Part shown: positions 9,354 through 18,903 of the stretch, piece by piece
How positions within the stretch are numbered: the stretch's first letter is position 1
How the letters are laid out: every line of letters starts with the position of its first letter
Origin: Paraburkholderia silvatlantica
GTDB lineage: Bacteria > Pseudomonadota > Gammaproteobacteria > Burkholderiales > Burkholderiaceae
Direction: 5' to 3'
DNA: 64,000 bases
NCBI RefSeq assembly: GCF_003096715.1
Contig: NZ_QEOL01000001.1
Span: 124,001-188,000 of the forward strand
The notes under the pieces: model-generated
Told to the model about the DNA's origin: nothing
Database searches by the model: none
What the model saw: the letters and a program-made list of their open reading frames with translations, nothing else
Made by a program: the position numbers and the translations under genes

Positions 9354-10157
9354 TCACTGCGCGGTGCGATAGCGAGGCGCAGGCGTGTTGCTGGACAGCT
9401 GCGTGGACATGGCGCGGCGAGCCGTCTCGAACGCGTTCCATTGCTCCACGTCGTGTAGCGAAGGAATCGTCACGATTTCTCCGCGCTCGAAGCCGGTGAG
9501 GGCGGCGCTCACCATGTCCCCGGCGGACATCACGATCGCGCTGTCGAGATGTTCGAGCGGCAGGCCGCCGGTCTCCCAGAATTCCGTCGCCGTGGCGCCG
9601 GGCAGCACCGCCTGCACCCGGATGCCCTTGTCGGCCAGTTCGTGATGCAGCGACTGGCTGAACGCGAGGACGAAGGCCTTGGTGCCTCCATACACGCCGT
9701 TGAGGATCTCGGGCGCGATGCTCACGATGGAGGCAATGTTGATGATCGCCCCCTGGCCGCGTGCGACGAAACCAGGCACGGCCGCGTACGTGAGCCGCGT
9801 GAGCGCGGTGACGTTCAGCTCGATCATGCGCGTCATGTAATCGACATTGCTCTCCACGAGCGGCGTGTGCGTGCCGATGCCCGCGTTGTTGACGAGCAGG
9901 GTGAGGCTGGCGTCGTCGCGCAGGCGCGCTTCGACGGCGGCGAGATCGCTGCGGTCGTTGAGATCGGCGGCGAGCACTTCCACGTCGCGCCGGGTGTCGC
10001 TCGTGATGCGCCCGGCGAGCGCGGCAAGCCGCTCGCGGTTGCGCGCGACGAGCACGAGGTCGTACCCCCGGCGCGCGAGTTCGGCAGCGTACACGGCGCC
10101 GATACCGGACGAGGCGCCGGTGACGAGGGCGGTGCCGCGATGAGTGTGCTGGTTCAT
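9354..10157 (-). CDS. Short-chain dehydrogenase/reductase
   Basis: A 267-residue classical SDR. The NAD(P)-binding motif TGASSGIG sits at residues 13-20, the NNAG structural motif follows DASLTLLV, and the YxxxK catalytic pair is present in VYGGTKAF. The start at 10157 is preferred because an AAAGGAG lies 7 bases upstream; a TTG two codons earlier is too close to that site. The substrate is unknown; the overall type is that of DltE/YqjQ-like SDRs that are usually NADP-dependent. It is divergent from an AraC-type regulator 142 bp away, which is the likely controller. Confidence 0.92.
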   Translation of the reverse strand: MNQHTHRGTALVTGASSGIGAVYAAELARRGYDLVLVARNRERLAALAGRITSDTRRDVEVLAADLNDRSDLAAVEARLRDDASLTLLVNNAGIGTHTPLVESNVDYMTRMIELNVTALTRLTYAAVPGFVARGQGAIINIASIVSIAPEILNGVYGGTKAFVLAFSQSLHHELADKGIRVQAVLPGATATEFWETGGLPLEHLDSAIVMSAGDMVSAALTGFERGEIVTIPSLHDVEQWNAFETARRAMSTQLSSNTPAPRYRTAQ

Positions 10158-10236
10158 GGTCAAGCTCCTTTGCGTAGCGGCGCGCGGGGTTAGGTAACGT
10201 GCATGTGGCGCTGCTGTGAATGCATTCTGGCCGCGA

Positions 10237-10263
10237 TTGACTGTGTCGCAAATGACGTATAGG
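10237..10263 (+). promoter_or_regulatory. Candidate sigma70 promoter of the AraC-type regulator
   Basis: TTGACT at 10237-10242 and TATAGG at 10258-10263 are separated by 15 bases, slightly short of the optimum. Transcription would start near 10270, leaving about a 30-base leader that carries the AGGAG at 10289-10293 for the regulator start at 10300. Confidence 0.4.
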
Positions 10264-10299
10264 GTCGTGTTTCAGGACATACAGCGACAGGAGCAGGAC

Positions 10300-11253
10300 A
10301 TGCACCGCATCGGCTATCTGCTGAGCGATGGGTTCCAGGTGATGGCGCTCGCGACCCAAAGCGTTTTCGAATACGCGAATATGGTGGCGGGCTCGCCGTT
10401 CTACGCGATCGCGAACTATTCGGTGGAAGGCGGCGCGATTCGTTCATCGCTCGGCATGAGCGTAGACACACTGCGCACGCCCGCGCCTGCGCGCAGCCGC
10501 GTGGACACCTGGGTCGTGGCGGGCGTGAACGACCCGCGTACCGTGGATGCAGCGCCCGCGGTGCTGGCGTTCCTGCGCCGCGCGAGCGGCCGCGCGCGCC
10601 GGGTGGCGGGCATCTGCACGGGCGGCTTCGTGCTGGCCGAGGCGGGCCTGCTCGACGGCCGCCGCGCCGCGATGCACTGGTACTACGCGCGCGATCTGCA
10701 GCAGCGCTTTCCCGAAGTTCGCGTGGAAGACGACCGCATCTATATCGTCGATGGTCCGGTCTGGACTTCGGCGGGCATGACGGCGGGGCTCGATCTCGCG
10801 CTCGCCATGGTCGAGCGCGACCTCGGCGCGGAAGTGGCGCGCTCGGTTGCGCACAAGCTCGTCATGCATCAGCGGCGCTCGGGCGGCCAGTCGCAGCATT
10901 CCGAAATGCTCGCGCTCGCGCCGAAATCGGACCGCATCCAGAACGCCCTCGACTATGCGCGCCGCAACCTGAGCAGCGCGCTTACGGTCGAACAACTCGC
11001 AGAGGCTGTGCACCTGAGCCCGCGCCAGTTCAGCCGTGTGTTCACGGCGGAAACGGGCCGGTCGCCCGCGCGCGCCATAGAGGGCCTGCGCCTGGAGGCG
11101 GCGCGGCTCATGATCGAGCAGAGCACGCACCCGCTCGATGTCATCGCGCGCGAGACCGGCTTTCGCGACCGCAGACACATGCGCGAGGCGTTCGTGCGCG
11201 GCTTCGGCGTGCCGCCGCAGGCGGTGCGGCGCGAGGGGCGCGCGGGAGCGTAG
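10300..11253 (+). CDS. GlxA-type AraC transcriptional regulator (DJ-1/PfpI plus AraC HTH)
   Basis: A 317-residue regulator with an N-terminal DJ-1/PfpI-like domain (about 1-165; RIGYLLSDGFQVMALA at the start and a nucleophile-elbow-like GICTGGFVLAEAG) and a C-terminal pair of AraC helix-turn-helix motifs (about 225-315; LTVEQLAEAVHLSPRQFSR and PLDVIARETGFRDRRHMREA). The start at 10300 follows AGGAG by six bases. The nearby divergent SDR gene is the most likely target. Such regulators often sense amino-acid-derived or quaternary amine compounds, but no ligand can be assigned here. Confidence 0.93.
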   Translation: MHRIGYLLSDGFQVMALATQSVFEYANMVAGSPFYAIANYSVEGGAIRSSLGMSVDTLRTPAPARSRVDTWVVAGVNDPRTVDAAPAVLAFLRRASGRARRVAGICTGGFVLAEAGLLDGRRAAMHWYYARDLQQRFPEVRVEDDRIYIVDGPVWTSAGMTAGLDLALAMVERDLGAEVARSVAHKLVMHQRRSGGQSQHSEMLALAPKSDRIQNALDYARRNLSSALTVEQLAEAVHLSPRQFSRVFTAETGRSPARAIEGLRLEAARLMIEQSTHPLDVIARETGFRDRRHMREAFVRGFGVPPQAVRREGRAGA

Positions 11254-11267
11254 GCGCACCGGCGCAG

Positions 11268-12263
11268 CTACGTATCGGCTTTTGCGGGGCGTTTGGCCCT
11301 GGCCGTGGCAGCGCTGAAGTGCGCGCGATATTGCTGCGGCGTGGTGCCCAGCTTGCGCTTGAAGGCGACGCGCAAATGGTCGGCGTCACGCATGCCGCAT
11401 CGAAAGGCCACGGTTTTCAACGGCGCCGTGCTGTTTTCCAGCGTCACGCGCGCCGCGTCGATGCGCGCGCTCTCGACGAATTCGGCGGGCGTCACGTGGG
11501 TGTCGCGCACGAAGATTCGGGCGAAGTTGCGCTTGCTCATCTTCGCAATGCCGGCGAGCACCTCCACGCCCAGATCTTCATTCAGATGCCCGAGCACGTA
11601 CTGCTGTACCTGGGCAATGGGCGACGTGGCCTCCGCGTAGGGCGTGAGATACGGGCTGAACTGCGACTGGCCGCCCGCGCGCTGCACGAACACCACGAGC
11701 CGTCGCGCCACGTTCAGCGCGATTTCGGGACCGTGATCCTGAGCCAGCAGGTACAACGAGAGATCAATTCCCGCCGTCACGCCCGCCGAGGTATAGAGAT
11801 TGCCGTCCTGTATGAAGATGCGGTCGAATTCGACGTTCGCGGTCGGGCACATCGCGGCAAGCGCGGCCGCGTCGTTCCAGTGTGTCGTCACGGTGCGTCC
11901 GTCGAGCAGGCCCGCGCGACCCAGCGTAAGCGCGCCGTTGCAGATGGAACCGAAGCGCCGGGCGCGCGCGCTGGCTTCGCGCAGCCACGCATGCGCCGCA
12001 TCGGCAAGCGGCTGCTCCACGAGCGAGGGTCCGCCTGCCACGAGCAGCAGATCGCAGTGGCCACGGGCCTCGTCGAAGTGCCGGTCCGCGCCGATGCGCA
12101 GGCCGCTCGAGCAGCGCACAGTGTCGCGTTCCGTTGCGATCAGCTCGAGCTGGTATTGCGCTTCGGGCGCGAGCAGCCGATTGGCCTCCGAGAAGACGTC
12201 AGTGGGCCCGAACACGTCGAGTGCCTGGACGCCTGGGAAGACGAGAAGCGCAACGGTCGGCAT
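11268..12263 (-). CDS. GlxA-type AraC transcriptional regulator
   Basis: A 331-residue protein with the same architecture as its convergent neighbour: DJ-1/PfpI domain (about 1-185, beginning MPTVALLVFPGVQALDVFGP, with the elbow GSICNGALTLG) then two AraC helix-turn-helix units (about 225-320). The elbow Cys and a following Asn are present, but this branch acts as a regulator and not a protease. It lies 21 bp downstream of the DHA2 exporter gene on the same strand, so the two are probably co-transcribed and the regulator may control the pump. It ends 15 bp from the end of the first GlxA-type gene. Confidence 0.93.
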   Translation of the reverse strand: MPTVALLVFPGVQALDVFGPTDVFSEANRLLAPEAQYQLELIATERDTVRCSSGLRIGADRHFDEARGHCDLLLVAGGPSLVEQPLADAAHAWLREASARARRFGSICNGALTLGRAGLLDGRTVTTHWNDAAALAAMCPTANVEFDRIFIQDGNLYTSAGVTAGIDLSLYLLAQDHGPEIALNVARRLVVFVQRAGGQSQFSPYLTPYAEATSPIAQVQQYVLGHLNEDLGVEVLAGIAKMSKRNFARIFVRDTHVTPAEFVESARIDAARVTLENSTAPLKTVAFRCGMRDADHLRVAFKRKLGTTPQQYRAHFSAATARAKRPAKADT

Positions 12264-12284
12264 CGTGTTGAACGAAGAACGAAG

Positions 12285-13700
12285 TCAGGGATTGGAGGCT
12301 CGCTGGCGTCGCGCGAGAATATGCGCGCCCGCGCTGCGCGGCAGCAGCACGCTGTCGACCACGCCCAGCGCCGCGAGCGCCGTGATGAACCAGAACGCGA
12401 GATGGAAGTCGGCGGCACCCGCCGTTCCCGCATGCGTGCCGCGCAGCGCCTCGGCAACCGAAAGCGCCAGCGCGCCCACGGCGATCCCCATGCCGGCATT
12501 CATCTGCTGCAGTACGGAGAAGAGTGTCGTCGCATCGCGCATCTGAGCCTGAGGCACGTCGGCGAATCCGATTGTGTTCAGCGCGGTGAACTGCATCGAG
12601 CGCACGAGGCCGCTGAAAAATAGCAAGGCGGCCACGACGACGCGCGGTGTATCCGCCCCGAGCAGCGTGAAGCCCGCGAAGCCGAGCGCGACCAGCGTGC
12701 CGTTGCCGATCAGCACGGTGCGAAAGCCGAAGCGGTTCATGACCCACGTGGTGCCCGGCTTCATGGACAGATTGCCGGCGAACAGCCATAGCAGCAGCGC
12801 GCCCGATGCCACGGCGCTCCATCCGAACGCCACCTGGAACATGAGCGGCAGCAGAAACGGCGCGGTGCCGATGGCCGTGCGAAAGAGCGAGCCGCCGAAC
12901 ACGGTCACGCGAAACGTGTTGATCTTCACGGGCGCGAGATCGAACAGCGGATGCGGCACGCGCCGCAAATGCACGACGGCTGCCGCCAATAGCGCGATGC
13001 CCGCCGCGCACGTTGCGATCGCCACGGGCGCGGTGACGTCGGAGCGGCTCGCCATCTCGATGCCGCTCATGACGAACGCGAAGCCGAGGCCGCTCAGCAC
13101 GAAGCCGAAGGTATCGAAGCGGCGCGGTTGCGTGTGCTCGTCGCGCAGGAGCAGCAGGGCGGCCGCGAGCGCGGCCACCCCGAGCGGCAGGTTGAGCAGG
13201 AAGATCCAGTGCCAGCTCCAGTGCGTGCTGATCCAGCCGCCGAGCGGCGGCCCGAGAATCGGCGCGACCAGCGCGGGCCAGGTGAGGATCGCAATGGCGC
13301 GCACGATCTCGTGCTTCGGCGTGTCGCGCAGCACGACGAGCCGGCCCACCGGCACCATCATCGCGCCGCCCAGCCCCTGCAGCACGCGCGCGGCGGTGAA
13401 GGCGAACAGGCCCGTGCTCAGCGCGCACAGCAGCGAGGCCGCGCTGAACACGGTGATGGCCGTGGCGAACACGCGCCGTGCGCCGAAGCGCTCGGCGAAC
13501 CAGCCGCTCACGGGGATGAACATCGTCAGCGCGACGAGATACGCGGAGACGCCGATCGAGAGATACGCGGGCGCCGTGCGAAAGTCGTGCGCGATGATGG
13601 GCAGCGAGGTGGTGATGACCGTGGCGTCGAGGTTCTCCATGAAGAACGTTGCGGCCACAAGGAATGCGACAGCGGTGCGGCGATCGAGGGTGTGGGGCAT
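12285..13700 (-). CDS. MFS multidrug exporter, DHA2 (14-TM) family
   Basis: A 471-residue drug:H+ antiporter of the EmrB/QacA type. It has about 14 hydrophobic segments, the motif D1-like segment near TM1 (ENLDATVITTSLPII), motif A between TM2 and TM3 (GWFAERFGARRVF) and motif C in TM5 (ILGPPLGGWI). It would pump hydrophobic compounds out of the cytoplasm. It is the first gene of a probable two-gene operon with the GlxA-type regulator that follows 21 bp later. The ATG at 13700 has no strong ribosome-binding site. No periplasmic adaptor gene is nearby. Confidence 0.93.
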   Translation of the reverse strand: MPHTLDRRTAVAFLVAATFFMENLDATVITTSLPIIAHDFRTAPAYLSIGVSAYLVALTMFIPVSGWFAERFGARRVFATAITVFSAASLLCALSTGLFAFTAARVLQGLGGAMMVPVGRLVVLRDTPKHEIVRAIAILTWPALVAPILGPPLGGWISTHWSWHWIFLLNLPLGVAALAAALLLLRDEHTQPRRFDTFGFVLSGLGFAFVMSGIEMASRSDVTAPVAIATCAAGIALLAAAVVHLRRVPHPLFDLAPVKINTFRVTVFGGSLFRTAIGTAPFLLPLMFQVAFGWSAVASGALLLWLFAGNLSMKPGTTWVMNRFGFRTVLIGNGTLVALGFAGFTLLGADTPRVVVAALLFFSGLVRSMQFTALNTIGFADVPQAQMRDATTLFSVLQQMNAGMGIAVGALALSVAEALRGTHAGTAGAADFHLAFWFITALAALGVVDSVLLPRSAGAHILARRQRASNP

Positions 13701-14492
13701 CAGGCGTGTTCCAGGATTTTCCGGGCGTGATTCTTCGTCGGACGCCGGATTCGGCGCGGAGCGTCCCTCATTCTACTGAAGTTGGCTCATCATCCGCTGG
13801 CCTTGCGCCGCTTCGCCCACGCCGAGGAGCGGCAGGCCGGGCAAGCGCCCGAATGGCCAAAGCGGTGATTTTCTTCTGATTCCCGCGCGCTTATATTCCC
13901 GGAGAATAGAACGGAGGTCAGGCTTTTCCCTGGCCGCTATTTCATTTCTGGCGGCTTGATATTCGAAAGACCGCCAATGCCGCTTTCGACTTCACAACCG
14001 AACCTTACGTGCGCGTGCCGTTCGCACGGTTCAAACCCGCGCTGCGTCGCCCCCCCATATCGATGTGCCCGCGCAGCAAACCTCAATGACGAGCTGAAGC
14101 TCGCGCCCCAGGGTCCTCGCGGCATGGCCGTGCAGGAAATGGCGCGGCGCAGCACGCCAAAATCATTTCCCGGATCTGATCAATTCTGAGTTTCATTCCA
14201 GCAATGAAGGAGTGAATCGAAACTTACTGAGCGTGCTGATTCCATTCGTCGAGAAGTTTCTACAGCCATACATTCATACGCTCTACTAAATGGAAACGAT
14301 CAATTTCTTTTGCTGTGCATGATTACCGTTCCTTGCGCATCCTTATGTCCATATCGAAGCCTGCCATTCGGCCGCTTCAAGGACGTGGATGACGCGAGCC
14401 GCAGTGCGATGAGGATTCGTCGAGGCGCTTCCGCAGATTCCGAGGTATTCGCGTGTTGATCCACCTGTTCTGCTGCTCAAAGGAGCCGACTG
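13701..14492. other. Gene-poor intergenic region
   Basis: This 792-bp stretch separates the divergent exporter and lipoprotein genes. The right half (about 14190-14490) is visibly more AT-rich than its surroundings and should hold the lipoprotein promoter. Short open frames on both strands around 13940-14190 have Arg/Cys-rich composition and no ribosome-binding sites, so I do not call them. No repeats, RNA genes or mobile-element ends were recognised. Confidence 0.5.
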
Positions 14493-15638
14493 ATGAATAA
14501 ACCCTTATTGGCCTTTCTACTCGTGGCGACGGCGGCTGTTGCCGGATGCGGAGGCTCAGACTCTTCGAGTTCCAACCCGGCGTCGGCGGCGGTTACACCG
14601 TCCGCGCCAAAACTGCTCTCGAACATTACCGTGCCCAATACGACGAGCCCGGCGTTCAGTTTCGATATCGGCTATGTGGAAGCGGGCAGGTACTATCTGG
14701 CCGATCGCAACAACAAGTCCGTCGATGTCGTCGATACCAAAACGAAAGCGCTGCTCGCGCAGATTCCGGGCAACTTCACCGGCGCGGGCGCGAGCACCGA
14801 TGTGTCCGGACCTGACGGCATCGTGGGTGTGACGGGAACGAATACGCTGTATGTAGGGGACGTCGATAGCGTGAAGATCGTCGACACGTCCGCGATGCAA
14901 ACGGTCAAGACGATCCCCATCAGCACGTCGGGCTCGCGCGTCGATGAAGGTTGCTACGATCCCGACGACCATCTCGTCATGTTTGCGAGCCCCGGCGACA
15001 CGCCGCCCTACGTGACCTTCATTTCGACCACGACGCAGGCCGTCGTGAACAAACTGGTATTCAGCGGTTCTTCAGGCCTGGAAGCCTGTGTGTACGATCC
15101 GGCCTCGAAGAACTTTCTCATCAACAACGACGGAACCGCCGCCAACCCCGACGGCGAACTCGACGTGATCACCGCCAGTTCGGTCACGTCGGGCGCGCCT
15201 GCGGTGAGCAAGTCGTTTGCGCTCGGCAAATGCGGCCCTGCCGGCATCGCGCTCGGTCCCAACCGCGACGTGCTGATCGGTTGCGATCCCTCTGCGGGCG
15301 ATCCGCTCATTACGCTGATCCTCGATCGCAATACAGGCGCGCAACTCGCGTCCGTGCCGTTCGGCGGCGTAGACCAGGTGGCTTATGATCCAACGTCGAA
15401 CCGCTACTTCCTGCCTGCGCGCCACTACGTCACGAGCGGCACCGCGGCGTCTTCAGGTTTTACGCCGACCATGGGTGTGATCGACGGCGCGACGCGCAAG
15501 CTCATCTATTCCGTGGCGGTGGGGACAGGCGCTCACTCGGTCGGCATCGACAGCGGCCTCGGCGAGGTCTTCGTGCCGTACCAGCCCGGGTCGGCGGCAT
15601 TCCCGAATGGCGGGATATCGGTGTTCTCGACGCAGTAG
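14493..15638 (+). CDS. Exported beta-propeller lipoprotein (YncE-like)
   Basis: A 381-residue lipoprotein. The signal peptide ends in the lipobox VAGC with the lipidated Cys at residue 19, followed by a Ser/Gly-rich linker. The mature part is made of repeated beta units with the YVTN/YncE flavour (RYYLADRNNKSVDVVDTKTK, TLYVGDVDSVKIVDTSAM), consistent with a seven-bladed propeller. A clear AAAGGAG lies 8 bases before the ATG. The +2 residue after Cys is Gly, so outer-membrane sorting is expected if the Lol rules hold. Function unknown; such propellers often bind other envelope proteins or surface ligands. It is a single-gene unit. Confidence 0.88.
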   Translation: MNKPLLAFLLVATAAVAGCGGSDSSSSNPASAAVTPSAPKLLSNITVPNTTSPAFSFDIGYVEAGRYYLADRNNKSVDVVDTKTKALLAQIPGNFTGAGASTDVSGPDGIVGVTGTNTLYVGDVDSVKIVDTSAMQTVKTIPISTSGSRVDEGCYDPDDHLVMFASPGDTPPYVTFISTTTQAVVNKLVFSGSSGLEACVYDPASKNFLINNDGTAANPDGELDVITASSVTSGAPAVSKSFALGKCGPAGIALGPNRDVLIGCDPSAGDPLITLILDRNTGAQLASVPFGGVDQVAYDPTSNRYFLPARHYVTSGTAASSGFTPTMGVIDGATRKLIYSVAVGTGAHSVGIDSGLGEVFVPYQPGSAAFPNGGISVFSTQ

Positions 15639-15645
15639 CCGCAAC

Positions 15646-15679
15646 GGCCCGCCATCGCAACACACTGCAATGGCGGGCC
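15646..15679. terminator. Perfect 10-bp hairpin after the lipoprotein gene
   Basis: GGCCCGCCAT at 15646-15655 pairs with ATGGCGGGCC at 15670-15679 across a 14-base loop. It lies 7 bp after the lipoprotein stop and 65 bp from the end of the convergent DUF4148 gene, so it could end transcripts from both sides. It has no following T run. Confidence 0.5.
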
Positions 15680-15744
15680 TCAAGGCAACAAGCGGGCTAC
15701 TACGGGGCAACAACTACAAAGCGTGGCCTATTCGGCCTGGCAGC

Positions 15745-16011
15745 TTACTGCGCTGCTTGACCTGCTTGCGACGAACCGCTGTTCACGCCGCCCACTGCGC
15801 TGTTTTGCGCAGCGACGCGAGCTTCAGCGGCTTGAATGTTCGCCGGATATTCATTGGGGTTCGAACGTGCGGGATTGAAGCCGGCCTTTTCGACCTGAAT
15901 CATGTCGGCACGGACTTGCGCGCGCGTCACGGGCTGGTTCGACTGGGCGAACACGGCAACGGGAGCGGCGAGGGCGGCAGCGATAACGACGGCTTGGACG
16001 AGCGATTTCAT
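15745..16011 (-). CDS. Small exported DUF4148-family protein
   Basis: An 88-residue protein with a signal peptide ending near VAVFAQ (about residue 22). The mature part fits DUF4148: VTRAQVRADMIQVEKAGFNP followed by YPANIQAAEARVAAQN. This family is abundant in Burkholderiales, is periplasmic, and has no known function. A GGAGG stands 8 bases before the ATG. The C-terminus is Gln/Ala/Ser-rich and probably disordered. It is a single gene, convergent with the lipoprotein and upstream of nothing co-directional, so it is likely expressed on its own. Confidence 0.88.
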   Translation of the reverse strand: MKSLVQAVVIAAALAAPVAVFAQSNQPVTRAQVRADMIQVEKAGFNPARSNPNEYPANIQAAEARVAAQNSAVGGVNSGSSQAGQAAQ

Positions 16012-16203
16012 GACAATTACCTCCAGATTTACTTTCTTTTTTAGCTGCCTACAGGGTTGAAAGCAGCGATGGAGTCAGTGTAGGAGGGGTAGTGACCAGG
16101 GTAAATACCTAATAGACGAATTCACTGTTTCGGTCAGGAGAACAATCCAGGCATGCCCACGGCGCCAGGCGCCGCCTTCATGAACATGGCAGAGTGGTTG
16201 GGG

Positions 16204-17280
16204 TCAGGCCGCGCTGGGCGTCACGCCGACCGTACCGACGAACTCCGTCTTCCCCATGCCGCGCGCCTTGGCCCGGTACATGGCGCTGTCCACGGCGCGC
16301 ATCAAGGTGCGCGCGTCGAGCGAGCGGCTGCCGGTGCCTTCCGTGAGCAGGCACACACCGATGCTGCACGACACGGTCACCGGATAGCCGCCTACGGTGC
16401 GCATGTCGGCGAGAATTGCATGAATGCTGTTGGCGACGGTCAGCGCATCGTTCTTGTCATAGACGTGCCGGGCCAGGACCACGAACTCGTCGCCGCCCAG
16501 GCGTGCGAGCGTATCGCCGCGCCGCATGCGGCTCACGAGCGCCTCGGCGAAGTTGCGCAGCAGTTCGTCGCCCACCGCGTGGCCAAAGGAGTCGTTCACT
16601 TCCTTGAAGCCGTCGAGATCGACGAGCAGCATGGCGGTGCGCTCGACTTCGACGCCGCGCGTAAAGAGCGTGCGCCCAATGGCCTGCTCGAGCCGCACGC
16701 GATTGTAGAGCCCGGTGAGCGGATCGGTCGACGCCTGGCGTTCCAGCCGGTGGACGAGCACCGCCAGATAGACGGACGTGGCCGCGATGCTGAGCGCAAT
16801 GCCGAGCGCGGCTGTGAGGTTGGCGCGCCACCACGGCTGCCAGTGCATCAGGCCCATGATGCCGACGAGCGCCATCGCACAGGAAAGGCCCAGCATGCGC
16901 TGGCCATAGCGGCAGCCCGCGCCGACCAGAAACCAGAAGGCCACCCACAGAAGCGGCAGCGCAGCGGTGCCGCCCACGGCCAGCGCGCCGGTGACGATTG
17001 CCTGATCGGCGAACGTGAAGAGCGTGAGGCGCACGCGCGAGCGCGCTGGCGCAACGGTCACCGCGACATACGTGACGACGCCGTACGCCACATAAGCGGT
17101 GACCGCAAGAAGCGTTGCGTAGAGATGCGTCGAGCGGTAGATCGGGCAGGCAAGGAGGTAAGCGAGAAGCACGACGGAACCGAGCGTCATGCGCAGTACG
17201 GCCTGCTCTTTTTCAGGGTCCTTCGGAAATGCGCGAAACAACGCTTTCCCGGGCCAGGAATGTGTTTCCGTTTCGCCCAT
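16204..17280 (-). CDS. Membrane-bound diguanylate cyclase (GGDEF)
   Basis: A 358-residue protein with five to six membrane helices in the first ~190 residues and a C-terminal GGDEF domain. The active site is intact ([13 protein letters not shown]) and an RxxD product-inhibition site (RRGD) stands exactly five residues before it. The N-terminal helices may be a 7TM-like or MASE-like sensor but I cannot assign a named type. The start at 17280 follows a GGGGGT; the frame is open further upstream, where the residues are Cys/Arg-rich and not protein-like. It should make c-di-GMP in response to a membrane or small-molecule cue. It is divergent from the esterase gene. Confidence 0.92.
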   Translation of the reverse strand: MGETETHSWPGKALFRAFPKDPEKEQAVLRMTLGSVVLLAYLLACPIYRSTHLYATLLAVTAYVAYGVVTYVAVTVAPARSRVRLTLFTFADQAIVTGALAVGGTAALPLLWVAFWFLVGAGCRYGQRMLGLSCAMALVGIMGLMHWQPWWRANLTAALGIALSIAATSVYLAVLVHRLERQASTDPLTGLYNRVRLEQAIGRTLFTRGVEVERTAMLLVDLDGFKEVNDSFGHAVGDELLRNFAEALVSRMRRGDTLARLGGDEFVVLARHVYDKNDALTVANSIHAILADMRTVGGYPVTVSCSIGVCLLTEGTGSRSLDARTLMRAVDSAMYRAKARGMGKTEFVGTVGVTPSAA

Positions 17281-17553
17281 CGCTGCTACCCCCGCTGTCA
17301 TTCTGTATTTTGTCGCCCGGTAGTGTACCCCACACGTATCGCATATCGAGGCGCTAAAAAAACGAAATTCAACGGCGCATCGGGCCGATGCGCATTGCAT
17401 GCCCGGTGCGCGTCGAATACGTGGCGTCGTGATCGACAACGCCACGCAATGCAACGCCACGCAACTTCGCCCCGAATGACGGATACTGTGGCGCGCATTG
17501 CGTGTGATCCATCAATCCGGAATTAACTCGGTGAACTCGGTAAAGGAGGCGTC

Positions 17554-18807
17554 ATGGGTAGGGAAGGTCTGGAAAAGCAGGGCATGTCGTGTGAGCGGCT
17601 CGCACGGATCGAACGTTTTCTCGGCGAGAACTACGTTGCACCCGGCACGCTCGCGGGCGCCGTCACGCAGGTGTGGCGGCGTGGCGAACTCGCGCTGAAC
17701 TCGGTGCTGGGTTTCGCGGACCGCGAACGGCGCACACCGATGGCCGAAGACTCGATCTTCCGCATCTACTCGATGACCAAGCCCATTACGTCGGTGGCGA
17801 TCATGATGCTGGTCGAGGAGTGCAAGATCGCGCTCGACGACCCCGTCAGCAAGTACATCCCGTCGTGGGAAAAGCTTGGCGTGTACGCGGGCGGTTTCAT
17901 GGAGGGCTTCCAGACGCGCGCGAGCGCGCGCCCGATGCGCGTGGTCGATCTGTTGCGGCATACCTCCGGCCTGACCTACGGTTTTCAGCAGAACACCAAC
18001 GTCGACGCGGCCTATCGCAAGCTGAAGGTGGGCGAGCTTGCGACCGCGGGTACGCTCGACGAAATGATCGAGAAGCTGGCCACGCTGCCGCTGGAATTTT
18101 CTCCGGGCGATGCCTGGAATTATTCGGTTTCCACGGACGTGCTCGGCTATCTCGTCGGCAAGGTCAGCGGCATGGCCTTCGAGGACTTTCTGAAAACGCG
18201 GATCTTCGACCCGCTCGGCATGGTCGACACGGCCTTTTACGTGCCACAGGAGAAGGTGTCACGCTTCTGCGCGTGCTATGCCATCGGCGCGCTCGGCTCG
18301 AAGGTCGTCTCCGAAAAAGGTCCCGAACTGCAGGACGATCCGCACACGAGCGCTTATCGCGAGCCGCCTTCGTTTGTGTCGGGCGGCGGCGGCCTGGTTT
18401 CCACGGCGGCGGACTACATGCGGTTCGCGCGCATGCTGCTGCAGGGCGGCGAACTCGACGGGGTGCGGCTCCTGGGGCCGAAGACTATCGAGCTGACGAC
18501 CGCCAACCATCTGCCGGGCGGTGTCGACCTGCCACGCCTCTCTCGCTCGATGTTCACCGAAGCGGCCTACGATGGAGTGGGTTTCGGGCTCGGCTTCGCC
18601 ACGACGATTGCGCCCGCTTCCACGCTGATTCCGGGCAGCGCGGGCGACTTCTTCTGGGGCGGCGCGGCCAGCACCTTCTTCTGGGTCGATCCACGCGAGG
18701 ACATGATCGTGCTGTTTCTCACCCAGCTCCTGCCCTCGACCGCGTACCCGATTCGCCGCCAGTTGCGCACGCTCGTTTACAGCGCGATTACGGAGTGCGG
18801 GCGCTAG
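17554..18807 (+). CDS. Serine hydrolase of the beta-lactamase/EstB family (family VIII esterase)
   Basis: A 417-residue enzyme of the class C beta-lactamase fold. The nucleophile motif SxxK is S73-M-T-K76, the Tyr of the YxS/YxN motif is Y190 (WNYSVSTDV), and a C-terminal WGG (FFWGGAAST) stands in for the KTG box. This combination is typical of EstB-type esterases that hydrolyse short-chain esters and not of true resistance enzymes. There is no signal peptide, so it is cytoplasmic. A GGAGG lies just upstream of the ATG at 17554. It stands alone between a divergent cyclase gene and a convergent tautomerase gene. Confidence 0.92.
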   Translation: MGREGLEKQGMSCERLARIERFLGENYVAPGTLAGAVTQVWRRGELALNSVLGFADRERRTPMAEDSIFRIYSMTKPITSVAIMMLVEECKIALDDPVSKYIPSWEKLGVYAGGFMEGFQTRASARPMRVVDLLRHTSGLTYGFQQNTNVDAAYRKLKVGELATAGTLDEMIEKLATLPLEFSPGDAWNYSVSTDVLGYLVGKVSGMAFEDFLKTRIFDPLGMVDTAFYVPQEKVSRFCACYAIGALGSKVVSEKGPELQDDPHTSAYREPPSFVSGGGGLVSTAADYMRFARMLLQGGELDGVRLLGPKTIELTTANHLPGGVDLPRLSRSMFTEAAYDGVGFGLGFATTIAPASTLIPGSAGDFFWGGAASTFFWVDPREDMIVLFLTQLLPSTAYPIRRQLRTLVYSAITECGR

Positions 18808-18903
18808 GCAGCGCGTTTAGCGTCCGCGAGGGGGGCACCCCGCATGTCGATGCAACCGGGGCAATTGCGCGCGAAAGCCCGCTCTCGAGCCGCCCGCGCG
18901 CAT

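Noticed and set aside
14020..14060. A GGTTCAAACC stretch resembling a tRNA T-loop
   Set aside because: The flanking bases do not form a T stem or an acceptor stem, so it is not a tRNA.
13937..14189. Short overlapping open frames on both strands in the 0.8-kb gap
   Set aside because: Cys/Arg-rich composition, no ribosome-binding sites, no family resemblance.
17554..18807. Calling the serine hydrolase an antibiotic-resistance beta-lactamase
   Set aside because: It has no signal peptide and has WGG instead of KTG, which fits EstB-type esterases.
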